From Phaeovulum molybdatiresistens (GTDB lineage Bacteria; Pseudomonadota; Alphaproteobacteria; Rhodobacterales; Rhodobacteraceae), in NCBI RefSeq assembly GCF_023544865.1, contig NZ_JAMJFX010000007.1, forward strand, positions 62,001 through 126,000: DNA of 64,000 nt. Direction: 5' to 3'. This document shows, in pieces, positions 27,370 to 36,227 of the stretch. Within the stretch, counting starts at the first letter, position 1. Every line of letters starts with the position of its first letter. The position numbers and the translations under genes were made by a program. The notes under the pieces are model-generated. The model saw only the letters and a list, made by a program, of their open reading frames with translations, did no database searches and was not told the DNA's origin.

Positions 27370-28188
27370 ATGAGATCATCCAAATCCCGTTCGCGTTCCA
27401 AGTCGAACCGCCAGCGCACGATCGGCAACATCATCAACCGGGTGTTTGACAGTTCCGGCCCCGAGGGGAAGGTGCGCGGCACGCCGCAGCAGATCATTGA
27501 CAAATACCTGATGCTGGCGCGCGATGCCCAGCTGTCCAACGATCGCGTGGCCGAGCAGAATTTCCTGCAGCACGCGGAACATTACACCCGCATGCTGGGC
27601 GAGGCGCAGCGCGAAATGGCGCGCGAACAGGAAGCCCGCCAGCAGCATCAGGGTCAGCAGACTCAGGGCCAGTATGGCCAGGGTCAGCAGAATGGCCACG
27701 GTCAGCAGGGTCAGGGTCAGCAGGGCGGCAATGGCCACGGCCAGCCGCAGCAGGGCGGCCACCCCGCCCGCGACCGGGCCGAGCCGCGCCACGGCGAGGA
27801 TCAGCCCGATCTTGCCGCGGATACCGCAGATCTTGCCCCGGTGATCGAGGCGACCGAGGAAGACCGCTCGAATCTGGTGGAAACCCCCGAAAGCCGCCCG
27901 GCCCGTCCGCGCCGCGAACCGCGCCCGCCGCGTGGCGAGCGTCCGAAGGACGGCGCGCGCCATGCGCAAGCCGCTGCCGAGGCCGCTGCCGATGCGCCCG
28001 CCGCGCCAGCTGCTGCGGAACCGGCCCCGGCCCAGCCCGCGGCTGAGGCCGATGCGCCGGCTGCCGCCGCGAAACCCGGGAAATCTGGTGACAAGCCCGC
28101 CGCCCAGCGCAGCCGCAGCCCGCGCAAGCCGCGCGGCGAAGCCAAGCCCGTGCAGCCCGCCCCGGGCGAGGCCCCGGCGGTCGAATGA
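27370..28188 (+). CDS. DUF4167 domain protein with Gln/Gly-rich and Ala/Pro-rich tail
   Basis: This 272-residue protein has a compact basic N-terminal domain (about 1-80), SRSKSNRQRTIGNIINRVFDSSG then LMLARDAQLSNDR, the DUF4167 signature of alphaproteobacteria. It is broken here only by description: the stretch runs from residue 7 to residue 52. A Q/G/H-rich low-complexity part (about 90-135) and an Arg/Pro/Ala-rich, probably disordered tail follow. The basic, disordered character suggests nucleic-acid binding; function is unknown. The ATG at 27370 begins the domain. About 205 bases without a gene precede it. Confidence 0.88.
   Translation: MRSSKSRSRSKSNRQRTIGNIINRVFDSSGPEGKVRGTPQQIIDKYLMLARDAQLSNDRVAEQNFLQHAEHYTRMLGEAQREMAREQEARQQHQGQQTQGQYGQGQQNGHGQQGQGQQGGNGHGQPQQGGHPARDRAEPRHGEDQPDLAADTADLAPVIEATEEDRSNLVETPESRPARPRREPRPPRGERPKDGARHAQAAAEAAADAPAAPAAAEPAPAQPAAEADAPAAAAKPGKSGDKPAAQRSRSPRKPRGEAKPVQPAPGEAPAVE
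27640..27757 (+). repeat. Degenerate tandem CAGGGTCAG-type coding repeat
   Basis: Imperfect tandem copies of CAGGGTCAGCAG / GGCCACGGTCAG encode the Gln/Gly/His-rich low-complexity segment of the DUF4167 protein. The copy number is likely to vary between strains. Confidence 0.7.
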
Positions 28189-28227
28189 CAGGCCGCTGAC
28201 CGGGTCCGGTCGGTCGCAGGAAACAGC

Positions 28228-28255
28228 AAGGCCGCGCCCCGGGGGCGCGGCCTTT
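28228..28255. terminator. Bidirectional terminator between the DUF4167 gene and rsmA
   Basis: The stem AAGGCCGCGCCCC / GGGGCGCGGCCTT is nearly perfect over 12-13 bp and sits between convergent stops. A weak T-run flanks it on the plus strand. Confidence 0.75.
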
Positions 28256-28294
28256 GTCATTGGGTCATCGGACGGGCGCGGGGCGCGCGCGCGC

Positions 28295-29143
28295 TCAGCC
28301 CTGCGCCGCCGCGATCACCCGGGCCAGCGCGCAGAATCGTTCCAGGCTGATTTCCTCGGCCCGGGCGGTGGGGGCGATGCCGGCCGCGTCCAGCTTGGCC
28401 TCGATATCCGGCGCCACACCCTTCAGCGAGGCGCGCAGCATCTTGCGGCGCTGGTTGAAGCCCGCGGCCACCACCCGGCTAAGGATCGCGGCATCGGCGG
28501 GATAGCGCGGTTCGGGCAGGGCGGTCAGGCGCACCACGGCGGAATGGACCTTGGGCGCGGGCACGAAGGCCTCGGGCGGCAGGGTCATCACGATCTTCGC
28601 TTCGGCCCGCCATTGCGCCAGGATCGCCAGCCGGCCATAGGCCTTGGACCCGGGTTGGGCGACGATGCGTTCGGCCACCTCTTTTTGAAACATCAGCGTC
28701 AGGCTGTCCCAGAAGGGCGGCCAGTCGCGCGGGGTCAGCCAGCGCACCAGCAATTCGGTGCCCACGTTATAGGGCAGGTTAGCGACGATCTTGATCGGCG
28801 GGGTCAGATGCGCCAGCACGTCCACCGCCAGCGCATCGCCGTGGATCACCTGCAACCGGCCCGGATAGGCGGCGGCGATCTGGTCCAGCGCGGGCAGGCA
28901 GCGTTCGTCCTTTTCCACCGCCAGCACGCGGCGCGCCCCCTCGGCCAGAAGCCCGCGGGTCAGGCCGCCGGGGCCGGGCCCTACCTCCAGCACATCGGCG
29001 CCAGTCAGATCGCCCGCCGCCCGCGCGATCTTGGCCGTCAGGTTCAGATCCAGCAAAAAGTTCTGGCCCAGTTGCTTTTTCGCGATCAGCCCGTGGGTAT
29101 TGATCACCTCGCGCAGCGGGGGCAGGCCGTCGATCGCAGTCAT
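28295..29143 (-). CDS. rsmA: 16S rRNA dimethyladenosine transferase
   Basis: This 282-residue enzyme dimethylates two adjacent adenines near the 3' end of 16S rRNA during small-subunit maturation. The N-terminal [13 protein letters not shown], the SAM loop [15 protein letters not shown] and the catalytic [12 protein letters not shown] are all present. Start at ATG 29143 ([10 protein letters not shown]) with AGGAG upstream. It is the last gene of the lptF-lptG-lptD-surA-pdxA-rsmA series and lies 53 bases after pdxA, matching the widespread surA-pdxA-rsmA order. Confidence 0.96.
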   Translation of the reverse strand: MTAIDGLPPLREVINTHGLIAKKQLGQNFLLDLNLTAKIARAAGDLTGADVLEVGPGPGGLTRGLLAEGARRVLAVEKDERCLPALDQIAAAYPGRLQVIHGDALAVDVLAHLTPPIKIVANLPYNVGTELLVRWLTPRDWPPFWDSLTLMFQKEVAERIVAQPGSKAYGRLAILAQWRAEAKIVMTLPPEAFVPAPKVHSAVVRLTALPEPRYPADAAILSRVVAAGFNQRRKMLRASLKGVAPDIEAKLDAAGIAPTARAEEISLERFCALARVIAAAQG

Positions 29144-29196
29144 GCTGGCACTCCTGTTGTCGCTTGGGCAATAGGGCAAGCGGTGGCCAAGGGCAA

Positions 29197-30180
29197 CTAG
29201 CGCGCCCGGGCCGCGCCCATGCTGGCGGCCATTTTCAGCGCCGCGATCAGGCTGGCGGGGTTGGCCAGGCCGCGCCCGGCAATGTCGAAGGCCGTGCCAT
29301 GATCGGGCGAGGTGCGCACGAAGGGCAGGCCCAGCGTCACGTTCACGCCGCCGTCGAAATCCAGCGTCTTGATCGGGATCAGCGCCTGATCGTGATAGGC
29401 GCAGATCGCCGCGTCATAGCGGGCGCGCGCGGCGGGGTGGAACATCGTGTCGGCGGGCAGGGGGCCGGCGATGGCATGGCCTTCGGCGCGCAGATCGGCG
29501 ATCAGGGGCGCGATCCAGTCGATTTCCTCATGCCCCATCGCGCCGCCTTCGCCGGCATGGGGGTTCAGCCCCGCCACCGCAAGGCGGGGGTTTTCGATGC
29601 CGAAATCGCGGGAAAGGCCAGCCGAGGTGATTTCGACCACCTCGCGCAGCAGCGCGGGCGTGAAGGCGCGCGGCACCTGTGACAGGGGGATGTGGATCGT
29701 GGCGGGCACGACGCGAAGGCTGGGGCAGGCCAGCATCATCACCACCTTGGCCCCGCCCGCCAGATGCGCCAGATATTCGGTATGGCCCGGAAAGGCGAAA
29801 CCCGCGCCATCCTGCAAGGCCTTCTTGTGGATCGGCGCGGTGGCCAGCGCCAGACCCTCGCCGCGCAGCACCAGATCGACGCCGCGCGCGATCACGTCGA
29901 TCACGCCATGGGCATTGGCCGGATCGGGCTGGCCGGGCCGGGCCGCGGCGGGGAAGGGATGAGGCAACACCGGCAGCGCCGCGCCCGCATGGGACATCGC
30001 CTCGGAGGGGTGGGCAATTTCGCGGATCTTCGTGCCGCGCGGCAGATGCGCGGGATCGCCGATCCAGACAAAGGGCAACGCGGCGCGCAGGCTGTCCCAG
30101 GCCTTGGCGGCAATCTCGGGGCCGATGCCCGCAGGTTCACCGCAGGACAGGATCACGGGTCTGTCGATGCCGCCGATCAT
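29197..30180 (-). CDS. pdxA: 4-hydroxythreonine-4-phosphate dehydrogenase
   Basis: This 327-residue NAD-dependent enzyme acts in the deoxyxylulose-5-phosphate-dependent route to pyridoxal phosphate. Family stretches include [18 protein letters not shown] (residues 11-28), the metal-histidine region [29 protein letters not shown] and [17 protein letters not shown]. The start is 22 bases after the surA stop. Length is standard. Confidence 0.96.
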   Translation of the reverse strand: MIGGIDRPVILSCGEPAGIGPEIAAKAWDSLRAALPFVWIGDPAHLPRGTKIREIAHPSEAMSHAGAALPVLPHPFPAAARPGQPDPANAHGVIDVIARGVDLVLRGEGLALATAPIHKKALQDGAGFAFPGHTEYLAHLAGGAKVVMMLACPSLRVVPATIHIPLSQVPRAFTPALLREVVEITSAGLSRDFGIENPRLAVAGLNPHAGEGGAMGHEEIDWIAPLIADLRAEGHAIAGPLPADTMFHPAARARYDAAICAYHDQALIPIKTLDFDGGVNVTLGLPFVRTSPDHGTAFDIAGRGLANPASLIAALKMAASMGAARAR

Positions 30181-30202
30181 GCCCGCCCCCGCCGCCCGAA
30201 GA

Positions 30203-31444
30203 TCAGTCCCGCCGCCGGATCACGGCCTCGGCGCGCAGATCGGCCAGATAGGCATCGGCCATCGCCGTCAGGCGGGCGTTCTGCAGCCGGTTGCGCACCG
30301 CATCGCGCGTGGGCGCCGGGGCGTCTTCGCTGGCCAGCGCCTCGCGCTTGCAAAGCATCAGGAATACCGTATCGCCGCCGCGCGTCAGGTTCGTGGACAC
30401 CTCGCCGGGGTCAAGGCGGGCCAGTTCCACCGCGATATCGGCGGGGATCTGGTCTTGCGGCAGCGTGTCATGGATCAGCCGCGCTTCGGGCTGGCCCTTG
30501 ACGGCGGCGAACAGATCGACACAGCCATCCACCTGCCCACGCAGGCGCGCGGCCTCGGCCAGGGCCGCGTCAGATCCCGCGCCGGGGATCAGATATTGCG
30601 CGAAGTCAAGCTGTTGCGGCGCATCTGTCACCGCGCCGCCTTCGTCAATGGCGCGCAGCATGAACACCGCGACCGCCCCGCCCAGTTCGACCGGCTGGCT
30701 GGCCTCGCCCGGGGCAAGCGCCAACAGCGTGCCGCGCAGCGCAGGCGGCAGGTTGGTCAGCGGCAGCCAGTCCAGCCGCCCGCCTTGCGCGCGTGATCCG
30801 GCGGCCGACACCTCACGCGCGGCGGCGCCAAAGGCCGCCTCGCCGCGCAGGGCCGACATCTGACGCGCCAGCGCCATCGCCTCGGCCTCGCGGCCGGGGG
30901 GGGCGGGTATGATGATTTCGGAAATCAGAACCCGCGCGCCCTTGCCGGTTTCGGCTTCGGGGGCCAGGGCGCGGTCGATATCGGCCTCGGAAATGCGGAC
31001 CCGCGGCAAGAAGCGGGCGCGCACCACGTCGCGCCAGGCCAGGCCCGCCTCGACGAAATCGCGGAAGGTCTGCGCCTCGACGCCTTCCTGGCCGATCGCC
31101 TGGATGAACTGTTCGGTTGCCATGTTCGCGCGACCGGCGAATTCGGACATGCCTTCGGCCAGCGCCTCTTCGGACACGCGGATGCCTGCGCGGCGCGCCG
31201 CATCCATGCGCAGCCGGTCGTCGATCAGCGCCTTTTCCGCCTCGACCCGCAGATCGCCGGGCGCGCGCAGAACCCGCAGGAACCGCATCCGCTGGTCGAT
31301 TTCATAGCCGGTGATGCCCAGATCATTGACCTGGATGATCGGGGCGAACAGATTGCCGCCCACCCCCTGCGCCGCCACGCGGTCCGCCGGAACCAGGGCC
31401 GTCAGCGCCAGAAAACCGCCAAGAAGAAAAGAAGCGCGCACCAT
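30203..31444 (-). CDS. surA: SurA-like periplasmic chaperone/peptidyl-prolyl isomerase
   Basis: This 413-residue protein has a Sec signal peptide (about residues 1-25, ending RVAAQ). A SurA N-terminal chaperone domain follows (about 35-160, with YEIDQRMRFLRVL), then one parvulin-type isomerase domain (about 165-270). It escorts outer-membrane proteins, including LptD, through the periplasm. Only one clear parvulin domain is visible, where E. coli SurA has two. It lies 38 bases downstream of lptD and just before pdxA. Confidence 0.9.
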   Translation of the reverse strand: MVRASFLLGGFLALTALVPADRVAAQGVGGNLFAPIIQVNDLGITGYEIDQRMRFLRVLRAPGDLRVEAEKALIDDRLRMDAARRAGIRVSEEALAEGMSEFAGRANMATEQFIQAIGQEGVEAQTFRDFVEAGLAWRDVVRARFLPRVRISEADIDRALAPEAETGKGARVLISEIIIPAPPGREAEAMALARQMSALRGEAAFGAAAREVSAAGSRAQGGRLDWLPLTNLPPALRGTLLALAPGEASQPVELGGAVAVFMLRAIDEGGAVTDAPQQLDFAQYLIPGAGSDAALAEAARLRGQVDGCVDLFAAVKGQPEARLIHDTLPQDQIPADIAVELARLDPGEVSTNLTRGGDTVFLMLCKREALASEDAPAPTRDAVRNRLQNARLTAMADAYLADLRAEAVIRRRD

Positions 31445-31482
31445 GTCTTCGTCCGTCCGTCGTCCGTTCCTGCCCGATCCGC

Positions 31483-33777
31483 CTAGCGCAGACAGCTGCG
31501 CCGGGCGCGGTCGATGGTGTCGCTGGTGCCAAATCCGGCCAGCTGCACCGAAAGCCCGATGTCGGTTTCGGGCTCCACACTAGAGGAGGATGTGAACCGA
31601 CGCGAGAGGGAAAGATCCACGGTGACGCATTCGTTGGCATATTGCACGCCTAGGCTCGCGTTTGCCGCGCGGTCGGCGGTGAAATCGTAGCGGGTTTCCA
31701 GCCGGGTCGACCAGCCGTTGCCCCAGCGCCAGCCGCCATCGAGGGTCAGTTCCGATGTGCGGGTCGGGCGGCCCTCATCGGGGTCGGCCTCCATCCACAG
31801 ATAGCCCGCGGCCAGATCGTGGCGCGCGCCGCTGGTGGCCAGGCGCAATTCGTTGCGCGTGAAGGACCAATCGTCATCCAGCAGTGCCCGGTTCGACAGC
31901 GTGATCCCCGCCGCCGTGGTCAGATGCGCCGCCATCAGCCAGTCCGACAGCCGCCCGTCAAGGCCCGATCCGGCGCTGAACTGATCCAGATCTTTCGCCC
32001 GCCAGACCCGGCCCGCCTGCACCCCGACCGACCAGCCCGCCGCATCCTGCCGCGTCCAGCCGATGCCAAGGTTCGCGCGCAGGCCCCGTTCGCGCATGTC
32101 CGCGCCCGGGAAACGCGACAGCGAAAACAGGTTGCCTTCGTCGAATTCGACCAGAAGGCTGTCGTCATTGGGCACGGGGGTCAGGCTGTCGCGGCTCCAG
32201 ATCAGCTGGACGACGGGTTCGATCACATCTGTTGCGCTGCCCGCGCTGCGCAGCCAGGGCCAGCGCAGTTCCACCGCCGCCGTGGGCAGGGCGCGGAAGG
32301 TGGACCCGTTCATGTCCGGGTCCAGGTCCTGGCTGATGCGGTAGGCATCCAGCGCCAGTTCCCCCTGCGCCGCGGCCAGAATACCCCCGCCCAGCTGCCA
32401 GTTGCGCCGCCAGTCCGCCACCAGCGAGGCGCGCACCATGTCGCGCCCGTCGGGCAGGCTGTCTTCATCCGGCCCGTCCGCCAGCAGGTTCGAGGCGCGT
32501 TCATGGGCATGAACCTCGGCGGTGACGCTCAGTTCACCGCCGATGGCGCGGGGGCGGTAGATGCGCGTCCATTTCAGATCGCCCGCCAGCGAGGGCTGGG
32601 TCTGGTCCGTCTCGCCGTCGCGCAGCGTATGGGTATGGCCCGCCCGGCCCCAGATCATGCGGTCGGCGCGCACCCGGTCCACCGTCATGCCCGACCACAG
32701 CCGGTCATCCTCGGTGATGTCATAGTTCAGCAGATAGGACCGGTCCGAGGTCAGCCGCAGCGTCACCCCCAGCCGATAGTCGCGCGGCAGAAAAAACACT
32801 CCGTCGCCAAACAGATAGCCCCGGGTCTCGCCCTCGCGGATGTCGTCGCGCGTCACCGCGCCGTCCAGCACGAAGGCGCCCTGGCGCAGCGCCTGGCGAT
32901 AGCGCAGGCCCAGCGTGCGCGTCCATGAGGTGGCGACATAGGGCGTCACCGTCAGATCGGCGGCCTCCCCCAGCGGGAAGAAATAGGGCAGCTTGATTCC
33001 GGTGCCCAGGCTGGATGTGGTGCGTAGCGTGGGCCGCAGCAGGCCGCGCATGCGTTCCACCGTGGGGTCGGGCATGCGCAGATGCGGCAGATACATCAGC
33101 GGCACCCCGGCGGCCCGGAACTGCGCGCCGGTAAAGCGGATCTGCCGGGTTTCGGCATCATGGGTCACGCGGCGGGCGCGGATTTCCCACAGCGGCGTGG
33201 GCCGGTCGGCACAGATCTGGCACGATGAGGCCACGACCTGGTCAAGATGGGTGTAGCGCCCGGCCTCGCGCCGGATCGAATTGGCCGCCATCTGCAATTC
33301 GCGCGCCAGCACCAGTCGCGCGCCCGTCAGAATGCCATCGCGCAGATCGGCCGACAGCTGCGCCTGATCGGCCAGCACGATCGCACCGCGCTGGCCCGGC
33401 TCGGTCAGGCGGATCGGGCCCGCGATGGTCAATTGCTCGGTGGATCGGTCATAGACGATGCGCGTGGCGGTCAGCCGGCTGCCGCGAAAGAACACTTCGA
33501 CCGTGCCTTCGGCGGTGATCCGGTCGTCGCCGGTCAGGATGACGCGATCGGCCAGCAGCGTCGCCGGTGTCTCGGCGGTGGCAAGGGCCGGGGCCGGTGT
33601 GGCCAGGTTCTGCGCGGTGGCTGGCGTGGCCAGCGGCGCCAGCGCCAGGACGGGCAGGGTGACAAGCGCCGCAAGGGATGCAATCGTCGCCAGCCGGGCC
33701 CGGGCGGGCCACTGGGCGGGCAGGGGGACGATCCGCCCCCGGGGGGCGGGCTTTCGCATCGGGTGGATCTTTGCCAT
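31483..33777 (-). CDS. lptD: LPS-assembly outer-membrane protein LptD
   Basis: This 764-residue protein inserts lipopolysaccharide into the outer leaflet. It has a long signal region (about 1-57), a periplasmic OstA/LptA-like domain (about 65-190, starting LLADRVILTGDDRITAEG) and a C-terminal beta-barrel. Paired cysteines occur in VASSCQICADRPTP, and near the end in ECVTVDLSLSRRF and RRSCLR, the positions used for LptD disulfides. The ATG at 33777 overlaps the lptG stop by one base (TGATG). A second ATG 6 codons in (33759) is possible. The long open frame upstream of 33777 belongs to lptG read out of frame. Confidence 0.95.
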   Translation of the reverse strand: MAKIHPMRKPAPRGRIVPLPAQWPARARLATIASLAALVTLPVLALAPLATPATAQNLATPAPALATAETPATLLADRVILTGDDRITAEGTVEVFFRGSRLTATRIVYDRSTEQLTIAGPIRLTEPGQRGAIVLADQAQLSADLRDGILTGARLVLARELQMAANSIRREAGRYTHLDQVVASSCQICADRPTPLWEIRARRVTHDAETRQIRFTGAQFRAAGVPLMYLPHLRMPDPTVERMRGLLRPTLRTTSSLGTGIKLPYFFPLGEAADLTVTPYVATSWTRTLGLRYRQALRQGAFVLDGAVTRDDIREGETRGYLFGDGVFFLPRDYRLGVTLRLTSDRSYLLNYDITEDDRLWSGMTVDRVRADRMIWGRAGHTHTLRDGETDQTQPSLAGDLKWTRIYRPRAIGGELSVTAEVHAHERASNLLADGPDEDSLPDGRDMVRASLVADWRRNWQLGGGILAAAQGELALDAYRISQDLDPDMNGSTFRALPTAAVELRWPWLRSAGSATDVIEPVVQLIWSRDSLTPVPNDDSLLVEFDEGNLFSLSRFPGADMRERGLRANLGIGWTRQDAAGWSVGVQAGRVWRAKDLDQFSAGSGLDGRLSDWLMAAHLTTAAGITLSNRALLDDDWSFTRNELRLATSGARHDLAAGYLWMEADPDEGRPTRTSELTLDGGWRWGNGWSTRLETRYDFTADRAANASLGVQYANECVTVDLSLSRRFTSSSSVEPETDIGLSVQLAGFGTSDTIDRARRSCLR

Positions 33778-34895
33778 CAGCCTTCCTCCAGATGCAGGAT
33801 CAGTGCCAGCGCCAGCATCAGCGCCGCGACCGGCGTTGCCCAGGCCGCCAGCGCCACCGGGATCTGCCCGTTGTCGCCCAGAACCTGCGCCATGTTGCGC
33901 AGGAAGAATACCGCCATGCCCGCGCCAAGCGCCAGCAGCACCATCATCCCCGACCGGCCCATCCGCGCATAGCGCATGGTGAAGCCCGCCGCGATCAGCA
34001 CCATCGCCGCCAGCATCAGCGGCAGCGCCAGTTCCATCTGGAACCACACCATATGCCGGCGCGCCGAAAAGCCCGCATCCTCCAGCCCCGCGATGAAGGC
34101 GGGCAGATCCCAGATCGGGATCGCATTGGGCGTGCCAAAGCTGTCGCGGATGCGATCGGCCGTCAGATCCGAGGGCAGGCGCAACGTGGGCATGGTGGTG
34201 GCGGCGCGCTCGGGGTTCTGCGCGCCCTCCAGCGGCCAGTCCTTGACGTCGCGCAGATCCCAGGCGCCCGCAACCAGCGCGGCCTCGGCGGCGGCGATGC
34301 GGCGGATCGGGCCGCGGTCGGGGCCAAAGATCAGGAAGGTCACATCATAAAGCCGCGTCGCATCCAGATTGGCCCGTGCCGCGCGGATCACCGCCTGGGT
34401 GTCATCGCCCGCGCCCGAGCCCTGGCGCATCCACACGCCCTCGCGCCCGATCGAGACGGTCTGCTGACCCGCGCCCCCCGCATCGGCGCGGAATTCATCC
34501 GACAGCGCCTCATAGCGCTTGGCGGTGGCCGACACGATCGGGTTGCCCGCCGCCACCGCGACCACCCCGATCAGCGCCGCCACCGTGACCGGCGCCACCA
34601 GCATCCGCAGCGCCGACCGGCCCGCGGCGCGGATCACCACCAGTTCCGAACTGCGCGCAAGGCCCAGAAACAGCACCACCCCCGACAACAGCATGATCAG
34701 CGGCAGGATCAGGTAGAAGGTCGCGGGCACGTTCAGCGCCGCCAGCAGCGCGGCATCCAGCAGGCCAAAGGTTTCGGCCTGAAAACGGCCGACCTGCTCG
34801 ACCATCTCGATCAGCATCAGGATGCCCAGGAACGTCCCCCCCACCAGCGCAAAGGCCCGCAGAAACCGGCGCGCGACGTAAAACGACAGCGTCAT
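33777..34895 (-). CDS. lptG: LPS export ABC transporter permease LptG
   Basis: This 372-residue permease has three membrane spans at the N-terminus (about 12-115), a periplasmic beta-jellyroll-like domain and three C-terminal spans, the LptF/LptG layout. It begins MTLSFYVARRFLRAF. With LptF and the ATPase LptB, not in this window, it extracts LPS from the inner membrane. Its ATG overlaps the lptF stop by 4 bases, and its own stop overlaps the lptD start, so all three are translationally coupled. Confidence 0.95.
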   Translation of the reverse strand: MTLSFYVARRFLRAFALVGGTFLGILMLIEMVEQVGRFQAETFGLLDAALLAALNVPATFYLILPLIMLLSGVVLFLGLARSSELVVIRAAGRSALRMLVAPVTVAALIGVVAVAAGNPIVSATAKRYEALSDEFRADAGGAGQQTVSIGREGVWMRQGSGAGDDTQAVIRAARANLDATRLYDVTFLIFGPDRGPIRRIAAAEAALVAGAWDLRDVKDWPLEGAQNPERAATTMPTLRLPSDLTADRIRDSFGTPNAIPIWDLPAFIAGLEDAGFSARRHMVWFQMELALPLMLAAMVLIAAGFTMRYARMGRSGMMVLLALGAGMAVFFLRNMAQVLGDNGQIPVALAAWATPVAALMLALALILHLEEG

Positions 34896-36028
34896 GCCGC
34901 GCCCTCCGCCGCCCGGGACCGGCTGCGCCGCATCCGCCGGGGCGCCGCCGCGTGCCACAGCATCGCCCCCGCCAGCGCCGCGCCCACCAGCGCGGGCAGA
35001 TAGGACAGCGGCCACAGCGTGGCGCGGCGCGCGATCATGTCCTCGGTCGCGTTCGACAGGAACTGCACCGCGATGATCGCCACCACCGCGATCCCGATCT
35101 GGCGCCAGACCCCGAAGCGCGAGAAACTGCCCAGCATCAGCGCCGCCACCCCCAACAGCGCCGCCACCGGCGCCAGCAGCGGCTGGGCCAAGCGGTCGTG
35201 CAATTCGACCCGGCCGGCCTGCGGCGTGCTTGCGGTCAGCGCCAGGGTCGCGGCATCGGGGGCGACCAGCCGCCAGCTTGGCAGCTCGGCCCAGCTGCGC
35301 CGTTCGCGCGTGGTCGGCGTGATCAGCCCGCCGATGTCATAGGTGAAATCGGCAAAGCGCGTCACCGCCAGACGGTTGTCGCTGGCCCGCAGCGTCTGCG
35401 CCATGCCTTCCAGCATGATCAGCTTGGGTCCCGTGGCCGACCGCACGATCAGCGCCTTTTCCGCGGTGTAGATCGTCTGCGTGCCGGGCTGGCGCGCATC
35501 GGACAGGAACAGGTCCAGCAATTCGCCCGTCGGCGCGATTTCGCGGATATAGATCGACACACCATCGGCAGGGTGCTGGAAACTGCCCTCGGACAGAAAG
35601 CGCGCGGTGACGTTTTCGGCGATCTGCGCCTGCCGGTCGGCCAGCCGCGCACGCGCCGCCGGTTCCAGCACATGCACCAGCATCGCCATCAACGCCGCCA
35701 CGATCAGCCCGAACACCGCCACCGGCCGCGCCAGCCGCCAGGGCGAGGCGCCGGTGGCCTGCATCGCCACCAGTTCCGATTCCTGCGCCAGCCGGTTCAC
35801 CGCATAGACCGTGGCCGCAAAGGCCGCGATCGGCAGCACCAGGCGGATGACGTAAGGCAGGGTCAGGGCGGTGAATTCCAGCACCACCCGCGCGCTTTGC
35901 CCATCCGAAATCAGCTGATCGAACAGCCGCACCGCGCGGTTGACCCAATAGACCGACACCAGCACAAGCGCAAAAAAGCCGAACAGCGCCATGAGCTGCG
36001 ACAGGATATATCTGTCCAATCTCGTCAA
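34892..36028 (-). CDS. lptF: LPS export ABC transporter permease LptF
   Basis: This permease, 378 residues from the TTG chosen here, pairs with LptG. It has spans at the N-terminus (LFGFFALVLVSVYWVNRAVR and two more to about 105), a periplasmic domain and three C-terminal spans. The start is uncertain. Family homology begins at TRLDRYILSQL, which fits the TTG at 36028 after a G-rich stretch. The in-frame ATG at 36109 adds 27 residues rich in Pro, Arg and Gly that look non-native. It is first in the lpt operon and divergent from pepA. Confidence 0.93.
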   Translation of the reverse strand: MTRLDRYILSQLMALFGFFALVLVSVYWVNRAVRLFDQLISDGQSARVVLEFTALTLPYVIRLVLPIAAFAATVYAVNRLAQESELVAMQATGASPWRLARPVAVFGLIVAALMAMLVHVLEPAARARLADRQAQIAENVTARFLSEGSFQHPADGVSIYIREIAPTGELLDLFLSDARQPGTQTIYTAEKALIVRSATGPKLIMLEGMAQTLRASDNRLAVTRFADFTYDIGGLITPTTRERRSWAELPSWRLVAPDAATLALTASTPQAGRVELHDRLAQPLLAPVAALLGVAALMLGSFSRFGVWRQIGIAVVAIIAVQFLSNATEDMIARRATLWPLSYLPALVGAALAGAMLWHAAAPRRMRRSRSRAAEGAA

Positions 36029-36227
36029 ATCCGCCAGCCCCCGGGTCTTTGGTCCTTCTGTAACGCGATGCGGCGCGCGGGGAAAGGCCGACGGGCGCCC
36101 GCTTTCCATTTTCGCCCGGCCTCGCTAGGGTCTGGCAAGACCCTGCCGACCCCCGCCCGCAGGCCCCGCCCGCAGGCGCGCGGTCGGCCCGTGCGAACAG
36201 ACACCGCGTCAGAACAAAGGAACCGCC

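Noticed and set aside
27640..27757. CAGGGTCAG tandem tract considered as a non-coding satellite
   Set aside because: It is in frame inside the DUF4167 gene and encodes the low-complexity part of that protein.
33778..34047. Upstream extension of lptD
   Set aside because: It is lptG read in another frame; lptD starts at the TGATG junction at 33777.
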